From NCBI GenBank assembly GCA_945787445.1, contig CALZHT010000021.1, positions 1 to 39,539 on the forward strand: a stretch of 39,539 nt of DNA, in the 5' to 3' direction. The position numbers and the translations under genes are program-made. The notes under the pieces were generated by a model. It worked only from the letters and a program-made list of their open reading frames with translations, was not told the DNA's origin and did no database searches. Position 1 is the stretch's first letter; each line of letters opens with the position of its first letter. Shown piece after piece: positions 27,301-32,478 of the stretch. Source of the DNA: an uncultured Desulfobulbaceae bacterium (GTDB lineage: Bacteria > Desulfobacterota > Desulfobulbia > Desulfobulbales > CALZHT01).

Positions 27301-27700
27301 CGGAATCGCTGTCCGTCAGTGGAGTGACGCCGTCAGCTGCGAAAAAGGCGGCGCTTAAACCTGCAGGAACTGTTGCTTCAAGATTAACGGTATCATTGAC
27401 ATTTCCGTCATTGGTGACCGTATGGACAATATCGATGAAATCGCCGGCCTGAAGAACTTCAGTCCTGGAGGGCAGGATGGTTATTTGGGTGACACTGTTA
27501 ACTGTTACGTTGGTTTGGTTGGAAAGAAGGGTTTGGCTGCCGCTCAAATCAACAAAATCAACGGTTGCCGTATTGGAGATAACGGTTCCACCGGATGTTG
27601 CAGCCATGGAAATTCCTGAAAAAAGCAAAAAGGCCACCGTAAGCAGCGCTAAAAGCGTTGTTATCGGTGGCCTTCTTATGCCGTTCAGAAACATTAACAT
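21395..27700 (-). CDS. 2101-residue DUF11 / SdrD-B / beta-barrel / OmpA outer membrane protein
   Basis: A signal peptide (about 1-34) is followed by several DUF11 domains (about 35-455; GTIVTYTNTFGNSGNIPATN, RTVAEIGDYVVYSVTVEN). Then come an SdrD-B/Cna-B-like domain (about 460-560, GRVFVDQNRDKMPDADEPG), a charged linker and an invasin-like Ig domain (about 700-800). A long strand-rich region (about 810-1630) resembles a large beta-barrel (SLSFLGKMSLWNSD, KAGYRIFKNAYLGLGYNL). Near 1815-1920 an OmpA-C domain (IEGHSDSVGSAEANLEVSKR, GRALNRRIEV) should bind peptidoglycan. It may be an anchor or export platform for the surface layer made with its neighbours. A (CG)n run at 21402-21415 encodes the last codons. 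Function is inferred from domain order. Confidence 0.85.
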   Translation of the reverse strand: MLMFLNGIRRPPITTLLALLTVAFLLFSGISMAATSGGTVISNTATVDFVDLSGSQTLLSNQTNVTVNSVTQITILPSRTEVLQAGDFIDIVHTVTNDGNVNDTVNLEATVPAGLSAAFFAADGVTPLTDSDSDGRIDTGVLTESTSRDIVVRVTADISMTPGSVHNVLVNGTSAVNPTVNGSITDTYTILQAQFWDPLVKTVSPAGQVTPGTIVTYTNTFGNSGNIPATNIVITDILDANLIYISGSATEPAGISGTTIVYDPVVRTVTWTIPSIPAGYVGTIQFQSRIDPAILSDTTVQNTISMTSDQTPVAQVSNAVANVVVEQPLRLNKSANRTVAEIGDYVVYSVTVENVSTTMTASSVMITDNLPQGFRYLEGSSFLDNTLVSDPIGGTTSQWAIGALAPGESKTLKYRTIISIDAPLGNGTNTAAATGSSPGGNNLFTGPARATVKIEEGVLNSRTIILGRVFVDQNRDKMPDADEPGMEGVRLYLEDGSHAITDGAGKYSFVGITAGDHVVKIDKSTITDGFISVPHSNAFAGDGGSQFITAPYGGPARGDFALVSQDPDKEQNEAEDQEKNSKKKRKGQFTFGVNNNAAPLPWEKQIFSMPSTPEILEPKDGTVLEKKWSHIVIRVPDSAEYILRVNGIPLLESQIGKTIEETNKKIRISQYVGVNLNAGSNIISLEIHKPDGSQEAQEVVVIVPGNPEKVVISPEKADIPADGKTVVPFTIHLLDQWNRATTGKQILTVFLEKGEIVEKDLDPSREGHQIRSNKGIAKFKLRAPLTSGQEDFQVSLGTNLNATADIYYTAALRDWIVVGLGTLTVGNSDIQGRVEKITEDDRFDDEIYHDERLAFFAKGKILGKYLLTAAYDSGKEERDGLFQQIDPEKYYPIYGDASEAGYEAESQKKLYLKLEKGRSSVLVGDFNADFSDTELSRYTRAFNGIKADINTDRQTLKTFVSETNHTFTKDEIPGDGTSGYYFLSKKPVIENSERIHIEVRDRFHSERIISSVEKTRYTDYTIDYVTGAILFKEPVASLDSNLNPVTIVVEYESDDPGDKYYIYGTRGVVRSKNGSNIGVSAVVEENALKDSTLYGADGELKLTEKTSIKGEVAASDTLAKGKGNAWKVELSTKVKKLQLDTYYRDVEAEFENPSMTGNESGTEKYGAKADYDVTEKTRITAESFVQADTVNDTELAKNSIGVQQQISKVKTEAGFQHIEESSATDPDKKSDMVYAEAASSLTKKLGASLRREQALTATTVEDYPTRTALKLDYRLTDKTRAYLTEEYQEGEDNRNITVLGMESKLNDHMALSTGYQMEDSADGLSQLNNVELNTKWGGDSPLSLGTKTGYQLENSLSGERSQAILGLNTAYEILNGLTLRSTAEMLENIESGDGGDRKTFTLGAEYLKSDEYKVSGRYELRLTDSDTTTLYSIGGAIKYSDSLSFLGKMSLWNSDKDTGTDILFDSSLGFAYRALGKKSHYNLSTLRYKLDKKGSTATGDEVKSLIASTESSYRFTPRWTLTGKYAGKYSWEILDDKSFNSYTDLLITGLTYDITDRWDVGVFGKVMNQYSTRTLSTGGTIKAGYRIFKNAYLGLGYNLSELRDRDLEGEDYQRQGFFLEFKFKFDETSFDFKRKTRKEPEVPVLAPTEIPAPLPDLTSVPEPTKLYAVLNSTWAEEFVNIIGSLEMPALYMNGQRAVLPEVDIQLQDLFHDILEINGALVQPMQFKIKAVSAAEVDQWNCLIMTNNGAVFHTITGKDGLPESIAWNGRTENNEPLEGGNVYHYQLEVRFSDGSKASSPRRVFGVNRINPVSLRLSGGAFEFNSDILSVEAKDALEMHAEIMRVYPEQKIVIEGHSDSVGSAEANLEVSKRRSEAAQTFMVSDENIPSTRIITRWFGEERPITSNALPEGRALNRRIEVKGEYEEIIRTDIRELYRATPQVKINGTFLDVDDHGRFAGTLSAAGETMTVYMADSQGKSIQTSVQVPDLQIVNLEEETKLPWGATSKKFRFTHTDIASADQDDEVMVYRLSGKTAPGNRVEVDKIEIEVDADGSFVADLKLKKGKNLFGVVVENHSGCRRLSHLQVNLSLDEEKLLARAREK

Positions 27701-27765
27701 GGTTTTTACACCAGGTTTTCTATCATGAGATTTACCTCATCAGTCGTTACTTCCTTTGCCTTTGA

Positions 27766-28809
27766 TTAATCAACGTCGACTCGGAAGAAGATATAGACTG
27801 TTGATCCGGGAGCGAGACTGCCGCCGGTGCCGCCACCGCCAGTCTCATTAGATCCGGTGCCGAGGTAGGCGGTTACATTCCCGGTACCATCGACACTGCC
27901 ATGACCGCAAGCATCTGCGACACAGGCAACACCGCCTGCGTCATCGTCATCTTGCGCAGTATTAAGAGGGGCATTATCGTCATCGGCACCGATCCACATT
28001 TCACCGGTTCTGTAAGTGGTGAAAGGAGTGTTATTATCCGTCAACACAATATTGACTGCTGCTGCTGCTCCAGCAGCGTTAGTCACAGTTAATCGGTACT
28101 CAAGGATCTGACCTGGATCGGCATTGGTTGCTACTTGGGGATGGGTTTCCGCAGGACCAACAACACTAGCGTTTATCACGCTTTTTACAATTGTAATGGC
28201 CGGGGCCGAGGCCGTACTGGTTACAGTGTCTGGATCGTTGCCACCTGTACCAGTTGCAGTAGTTATAGTATCATCCGTTGTTCCATTGGCGGTGCCTCCT
28301 GGGATGGTTACCACGGCAAAAAAGCCTAAAGTTGCATCGGGACCTAAACTCACACCCGGTCCAGGATAAGGAGTTACCTCATTTGGTTCCTTGATCCCGT
28401 TGCCTGCAATTGAGCCCACACCAACACCATCATCGAGAACTAAAGAAACTGCCCAGTCTGGAAGAGTAGCTTCTGATACTGCAGCCATAGTGATAGTATC
28501 ATTCGTGTTACTCGTGTTAGTTACCGTATAATAGTAGTAATCACTGCTACCCGCGGCCCAGCTCTTATCAACGGGTGAGTCCAGGGCGACACTGTAAACC
28601 GCATTGACTGTCGTGGTAACAGTATTGGAGTTGGCAACATAATTATTGAGGCCAGCATCCTGATAGTTAACCGTTGCTTGGTTGTCGATGTCAGTCCCTG
28701 CCGGGGTGCCCAAAGCATGGACCATTGTGGTTACACCAAGCAGACAGACAAGGAACGAAGCCATCAATAAGATGATTCCTTGTTTGCTTTTGCTTCTGAA
28801 CGATTTCAT
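27766..28809 (-). CDS. Secreted DUF11-type protein
   Basis: The 347-residue protein has a signal peptide (about 1-32, ending VHA) and two DUF11-like beta-sandwich regions. The first (GTDIDNQATVNYQDA, NSNTVTTTVNAVYSV) resembles the N-terminus of the 2101-residue protein encoded next, and the second has PGQILEYRLTVTNAAG. An Asp/Gly-rich stretch near residues 275-325 may bind calcium. It has no membrane anchor and ends in an alternating strand (YIFFRVDVD), as its DUF11 neighbours do. It lies 24 bases after the 28834-29340 gene and 65 before the giant gene. Its role is probably structural at the cell surface; no enzyme motif is seen. Confidence 0.8.
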   Translation of the reverse strand: MKSFRSKSKQGIILLMASFLVCLLGVTTMVHALGTPAGTDIDNQATVNYQDAGLNNYVANSNTVTTTVNAVYSVALDSPVDKSWAAGSSDYYYYTVTNTSNTNDTITMAAVSEATLPDWAVSLVLDDGVGVGSIAGNGIKEPNEVTPYPGPGVSLGPDATLGFFAVVTIPGGTANGTTDDTITTATGTGGNDPDTVTSTASAPAITIVKSVINASVVGPAETHPQVATNADPGQILEYRLTVTNAAGAAAAVNIVLTDNNTPFTTYRTGEMWIGADDDNAPLNTAQDDDDAGGVACVADACGHGSVDGTGNVTAYLGTGSNETGGGGTGGSLAPGSTVYIFFRVDVD

Positions 28810-28833
28810 GATTGCCCTCCTTTGTTTGTTTGC

Positions 28834-29340
28834 CTATTTGACTTTGACTTTGAAGCCCAGGGTGCCGGTAGAGCCTGGAGCAACAGGCTTGGTTAATATC
28901 CAGCGGATATGGGTATACATGTCTGGGGTAACTACATATTCCTCCTCTGTTCCGTCTTGATTTCTTACTTTGTATGTGAGCATGGGGGGTGCTTGGAATG
29001 CTTTGCCGTCCATGCTGAAGGTGATGTCCGCATCCTGACCCGTGGCACTGTTGGCAACATACACAGTGCCTCGCGGGATCGGATCATTGATAACAACACC
29101 CTTTGCTTCGACATCGCCTTCATTGGTGTATTGGATTGAATATTTGAGCATATCGCCGGGATTGGTATCTTCCGTTTGTTGCCATTCAAGCCGGGTTTTG
29201 CCCTCTTCATCAGTGACAACCATTTCTTTTTCCACTTTGAGTTTGAGAACGATGTTCGGCTTTGCATCCGCATATGCCATTGCCGGTATGCCGACCATGA
29301 TTGCCAACAGAGATATTGCTATTGAACGTTTCAGATTCAT
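28834..29340 (-). CDS. Small secreted DUF11-family protein, first gene after riboswitch
   Basis: From the ATG at 29340, preceded by AAGGAGAAG, the protein has 168 residues. A signal peptide (about 1-24, ending AYADA) precedes one DUF11 domain (NPGDMLKYSIQYTNEGDVEA, then VVINDPIPRGTVYVANS). A longer frame start at 29391 would remove the good ribosome-binding site and was rejected. It is the first large gene downstream of the GEMM-I riboswitch, two terminators and a possible 66-codon leader ORF whose stop overlaps this ATG. It is likely a subunit or spacer of a surface structure, by analogy to other DUF11 proteins. Confidence 0.82.
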   Translation of the reverse strand: MNLKRSIAISLLAIMVGIPAMAYADAKPNIVLKLKVEKEMVVTDEEGKTRLEWQQTEDTNPGDMLKYSIQYTNEGDVEAKGVVINDPIPRGTVYVANSATGQDADITFSMDGKAFQAPPMLTYKVRNQDGTEEEYVVTPDMYTHIRWILTKPVAPGSTGTLGFKVKVK

Positions 29341-29537
29341 GCTGCTTCTTCTCCTTGCTTGTTTTTGTTGGTTTGCTCTGGTTGAACACAAAAAAAGGGC
29401 GTCCTATGCAATTGCACAGACGCCCTAATGAATGTATATCGGCTTTTCACCGTTAATTTTAAATACGAATACACCTTGAGTGAGGTGTATTCCCCGGCGG
29501 TTACTTGGGAAGATTTTTTATGGCTCCGAGATGCCAT
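29337..29537 (-). CDS. Possible 66-codon leader ORF spanning terminator 2
   Basis: An ATG at 29537 with GGAG seven to ten bases upstream opens a 66-residue basic frame (MASRSHKKSSQVTAGEYTSL at the start, EEAA at the end). Its stop overlaps the ATG of the DUF11 gene (ATGA), and it runs through the terminator at 29390-29426. Ribosomes translating it would melt that hairpin, so it could couple translation to read-through. I recognise no protein family and chance is a real alternative. Confidence 0.35.
   Translation of the reverse strand: MASRSHKKSSQVTAGEYTSLKVYSYLKLTVKSRYTFIRASVQLHRTPFFCVQPEQTNKNKQGEEAA
29390..29426 (-). terminator. Second intrinsic terminator in the DUF11 leader
   Basis: On the minus strand AGGGCGTC, a 15-base loop with TGCAATTGCA, then GACGCCCT is followed by seven T's. 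This is a strong Rho-independent terminator shape placed between the riboswitch and the first full-size gene, in the same orientation. It would block the operon unless read through or suppressed. Confidence 0.85.
29467..29492. repeat. Perfect 10-base inverted repeat in the leader
   Basis: GAATACACCT, a six-base loop, and AGGTGTATTC lie between terminators 1 and 2. In the minus-strand transcript this forms a stable hairpin without a T run, so it is not a terminator. It may be a protein-binding site or part of a further RNA structure. Confidence 0.7.
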
Positions 29538-29551
29538 TGAAGTTTCTCCAC

Positions 29552-29583
29552 AAAAAAAGCCTGTCACCGATTGGGTGACAGGC
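29552..29583 (-). terminator. Riboswitch expression-platform terminator 1
   Basis: On the minus strand GCCTGTCACC, a five-base loop and GGTGACAGGC form a perfect ten-base stem followed by seven T's. It starts about 25 bases after the GEMM-I aptamer. Its GTCACCC segment (29579-29573) is complementary to GGGTGAC in the aptamer (29668-29662), which offers an antiterminator alternative. Confidence 0.9.
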
Positions 29584-29609
29584 TTTTTCTCCAAACAGAG
29601 TCTGAAGAA

Positions 29610-29690
29610 AACTTCGGCAGCCCCTCGATCCCGCCTCATAAGACAGGACAGGTAGCTTTGCGTCACCCGGTTACCCGAGTTTTGCCGTTT
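29610..29690 (-). promoter_or_regulatory. GEMM-I (cyclic-di-GMP class I) riboswitch aptamer 1
   Basis: Read on the minus strand from 29690 the RNA matches the GEMM-I pattern. It has CGGCAAAA, a stem ACTCGG-GTAA-CCGGGT with a GNRA loop, the conserved GACGCAAAGCTA, a second stem CCTGTC/GGCGGG, and the closing CTGCCGAAG. The outer helix is CGGCA with TGCCG. The bases aligned with G20 and C92 of the Vibrio Vc2 aptamer are G and C. This favours cyclic-di-GMP over the cyclic-AMP-GMP variant, which has A at position 20. It precedes a terminator and the six-gene DUF11-to-EAL gene set. Confidence 0.93.
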
Positions 29691-30088
29691 CGGTTTAATT
29701 TAAAGATTTACTACTCTGTAGTTTTTTCTCCTAATAAATTTATTTTAACCAATTAATTAATTATACCATTTCTTCCTGATAGAAATAAAACAAAATCGGA
29801 CATTTAAGCTTACTTTTTTAATACAAAGAAAATACTCTAATTAATCTCGCAACTTGTTGAAATTAGAGAAATAAATAAAAGGGGAACTATTTTTTATACA
29901 AAATAGGTAAAAAATATTTTTTAAAAAGCACCAAAAAATGCGTTTTGTTGATTGTTTATAGTGATACAGAAAGATAAAATGTGAAGCGGTGAAGGAAAAA
30001 GCTGGAATTCTTGACCTCGTTCCGACTGTAGAATTTGCAAAGCGCGTTTAACCATTCTATATATTTCGAATCACACTTTGTCGCCTCG
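29691..30088. other. AT-rich upstream region of riboswitch 1
   Basis: No gene is visible in these 398 bases. The 29700-29960 part is strongly AT-rich and should include the minus-strand promoter for the riboswitch transcript, but I cannot fix a -10/-35 pair with confidence. Confidence 0.45.
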
Positions 30089-30250
30089 TTATAATGTCAG
30101 GGCATCCGTGAGGGAAGCGGCATTGGTCCCTGTGGTTGTATAGGTGAGTTCCTCGCCCGGATCGGCTGTTGGTATATCAACAACCTTATCAAATAAATAT
30201 TTGCTGAAGTGGATGTGGTCGTGGCTTTGGCCTGTTCGATCTTGGTCCCG
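30089..30250 (-). pseudogene. Decayed C-terminal fragment of a DUF11 surface-protein gene
   Basis: Translating the minus strand gives GTKIEQAKATTTSTSANIYL, then after a one-base frameshift DKVVDIPTADPGEELTYTTT and GTNAASLTDALTL before a stop. This matches the stretch TSANITLAKNVDKPNANPGD...TYTTTGTNAVSLTDAS of the 32479-38445 protein and its paralogue at 38829. No start, upstream domain or downstream end remains. It sits directly upstream of riboswitch 1, as the intact paralogue C-terminus at 38829 sits upstream of riboswitch 2. Confidence 0.82.
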
Positions 30251-30347
30251 TATTGGGATTTTCGGTCCTTTTATGCTTTTGAGGGTGGTTGTTAACTTGT
30301 ATAACTAATTACTTATGAAAATGGCAGTTTGACAGGAGGTTTTTTGC

Positions 30348-30425
30348 ATGATACGGTTATTGTTATATATCAAATATTTGATGTATCATCCCTTGATGAA
30401 AACCGTTACGAAACTCCATATGTAA
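30348..30425 (+). CDS. Possible 25-codon small ORF ahead of the GT-C/TPR gene
   Basis: An ATG at 30348 follows GGAGG by eight bases, the best ribosome-binding site in the area. It encodes MIRLLLYIKYLMYHPLMKTV plus five residues, a hydrophobic, basic peptide. The stop lies 20 bases before the ATG of the large membrane protein, which itself has a weak site, so translational coupling is possible. A palindrome lies inside it. It may be a leader peptide or a chance frame. Confidence 0.35.
   Translation: MIRLLLYIKYLMYHPLMKTVTKLHM
30365..30386. promoter_or_regulatory. Palindromic site, possible operator
   Basis: ATCAAATATTTGAT (30369-30382) is a perfect 14-base palindrome, and with its flanks 22 bases match except for one mismatched pair. 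Its size suits a dimeric repressor. It lies within the 25-codon frame upstream of the membrane/TPR gene. Its AT-richness means chance occurrence is possible. Confidence 0.35.
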
Positions 30426-30445
30426 TAAACTGAATTCCAGTTGCA

Positions 30446-32419
30446 ATGGTGAAATTGAAAACTATCCCGCGGGCAGAAGGACAGAGTGTTCTCAAACACC
30501 TTTTTTTCCCCGTGGTCATGGTTATTGCCGTATTTTTTTGTTATGGAAATACTTTTGATTCACCGTTTCTATTTGATGACGTATCACACATTCCTGAAAA
30601 CAATTTCATCAAAGTCAAAGATCTATCATTTTCCTCTTTAACAGAAGCCGCAATCAGGAGCCCGTCTAACCGCCGCCTGCTACCGAACCTTTCGTTTGCT
30701 CTTAATTATTACTTCAACGGTCTCAATGTCCAGGGCTATCATTATGTGAATATTCTTATCCATATCGCCTGCGGTATCTCCCTCTATTTTCTGTTTCTGC
30801 AAACCCTCTCACTTCCGGTTATAAAGGAAAAAATTACCCATCCGAGGGAAATCGCCCAGGTTTCAGCATTTCTCTGGCTGGTGCATCCATTGCAGACCAA
30901 CGGTGTGACCTATATCGTGCAGAGGATGACCAGCATGGCCGCCCTGTTTTTCATTCTCTCCATGCTTTTCTACATCATTGCCCGCTTCACGCCTTCTGCC
31001 CGAAAACGCATCCTGCTCTTTGCCGCAAGCGGTTTTGCCGGTATATTAGCCATATTGTCCAAGGAAAATGCGGTCATGCTCCCAGTGATGATATTCGCCT
31101 TTGAATTCTTCTTTTTTAACGGCCGGGATGAAGACAATCGGAAAAGATTTTTTGCATCTGCTGCAATTGTCTTTGCAGTCTGTTCATTTCTGATCGTGAT
31201 CTTCTATTTCAAGGGCAGGAACCCGATGAACTCCATTCTCGGAAATTATGAGATCCGTGATTTCACACTTGCCCAACGGCTCCTCACCGAACCTCGGGTC
31301 ATTTTCAAATATCTTTCCATCCTGATTCTTCCTCTCCCATCAATGCTCAATCTTAATCACGATGTCACTGTTTTCAAGAGCCTGCTCGATCCAGTGACCA
31401 CGATTGCCGCAATTGCAGGTATACTTATTATGGCAGCCGGAGTGGTTTTGCTTTTCCGCAGGAATCGGCTTCTTTCCTTTGCCCTTTTCTGGTTCCTGGG
31501 AAATCACCTCATCGAGTCGAGCCTCATCCCCCTTGAAATCATGTACGAGCACAGGATGTATCTTCCGGCAATGTTCCTGTTTCCGGCCGCTATAGCTTTT
31601 GTTTACGAGCAGTATGGAAGTCGAGGAATCCCTCTGCGTGGCGGCCTGTGGATTGCAGCAATAATTTTGATGATTTTTACCTGGCAGCGCAATACGGCCT
31701 GGCAGAGCGAGATCAGTTTCTGGACCGATGTTACCGGCAAATCACCTGATCTCGCAAGGGCCCATACTAATCTTGGCGAGGCTTATGTAAAAAAAGGGAA
31801 GTATTCCGAAGCGGAAAAAGCTCTCAGGCGGGCGATCACGCTTGACCCGGGAGACGGCAATGCCCACTTGAATCTTGCCACGGCTCTTGAAAAGCTCAAT
31901 CGGCTTGACGAGGCAATGAAACATGCGGATATCGCCTTGACCACAAGAAATGCCAACCTGGCAAAAATTCACCAGGTGCGCGGTATAGTGCTGGTCAAAC
32001 AGCAGAAGTTGCCGGCAGCCATCGCGGAAATGGAAGAGGCTCTCAGCCTGACCCCTTTTGCATACCCGGCGCTTGTAAACATGGGGATGGCATATGGGAT
32101 GTCAGGCAAGCACGAAAAAGCAGAGGAATATTTCCGCAGGGCTATGTCCGTAGAACCCGGAGACGGTTCAGCATACCTGAATCTCGGCATTTGCCTGGAA
32201 GCGCAGAACCGCCTGAACGAAGCCGCGGAAGTGCTCAAGCATGGTCTGTCGATCGCCCGTACCGATAAGGGGATTATCTGCGCTAAACTGGGCGTCATTT
32301 CAGTGAAGCAGGGAAAACGTGATTATGCATTGACTCTTGCAAAACGCGCCAGGAGTCTCGCCCCGAATCACCCGGAAACCCGGCGGCTTTTCCAGCTTCT
32401 CAGCCAAACAGACGGATGA
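30446..32419 (+). CDS. Polytopic membrane protein with C-terminal TPRs (TMTC/GT-C-like)
   Basis: The 657-residue protein has about ten or eleven membrane segments in the first 420 residues and about six TPR repeats afterwards (from AHTNLGEAYVKKGKYSEAEKA, residue 433). The first extracytoplasmic loop has SPFLFDDVSHI (Asp44-Asp45), resembling the acidic catalytic loop of GT-C glycosyltransferases. LPNLSFALNYYFNGL, LSKENAVMLPV and EHRMYLPAMF resemble TMTC-type O-mannosyltransferase relatives. It may glycosylate exported proteins using a lipid-linked sugar, and the neighbouring secreted proteins are Ser/Thr-rich. Donor and target are unknown. It is convergent with the large DUF2341 gene. The ATG at 30446 has only a weak ribosome-binding site. 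Confidence 0.82.
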   Translation: MVKLKTIPRAEGQSVLKHLFFPVVMVIAVFFCYGNTFDSPFLFDDVSHIPENNFIKVKDLSFSSLTEAAIRSPSNRRLLPNLSFALNYYFNGLNVQGYHYVNILIHIACGISLYFLFLQTLSLPVIKEKITHPREIAQVSAFLWLVHPLQTNGVTYIVQRMTSMAALFFILSMLFYIIARFTPSARKRILLFAASGFAGILAILSKENAVMLPVMIFAFEFFFFNGRDEDNRKRFFASAAIVFAVCSFLIVIFYFKGRNPMNSILGNYEIRDFTLAQRLLTEPRVIFKYLSILILPLPSMLNLNHDVTVFKSLLDPVTTIAAIAGILIMAAGVVLLFRRNRLLSFALFWFLGNHLIESSLIPLEIMYEHRMYLPAMFLFPAAIAFVYEQYGSRGIPLRGGLWIAAIILMIFTWQRNTAWQSEISFWTDVTGKSPDLARAHTNLGEAYVKKGKYSEAEKALRRAITLDPGDGNAHLNLATALEKLNRLDEAMKHADIALTTRNANLAKIHQVRGIVLVKQQKLPAAIAEMEEALSLTPFAYPALVNMGMAYGMSGKHEKAEEYFRRAMSVEPGDGSAYLNLGICLEAQNRLNEAAEVLKHGLSIARTDKGIICAKLGVISVKQGKRDYALTLAKRARSLAPNHPETRRLFQLLSQTDG

Positions 32420-32478
32420 TGAACTTTTTAATAGATGTATAACGCATATACTATTCAGGCGGGAATAAGATGAAAAGT

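Noticed and set aside
29610-29690. Reading of aptamer 1 as a cyclic-AMP-GMP (GEMM-Ib) riboswitch
   Set aside because: The base aligned with Vc2 G20 is G, not A, and both local GGDEF domains keep the canonical Asp rather than the Ser of Hypr cyclases. Alignment was by eye, so binding tests would still decide.
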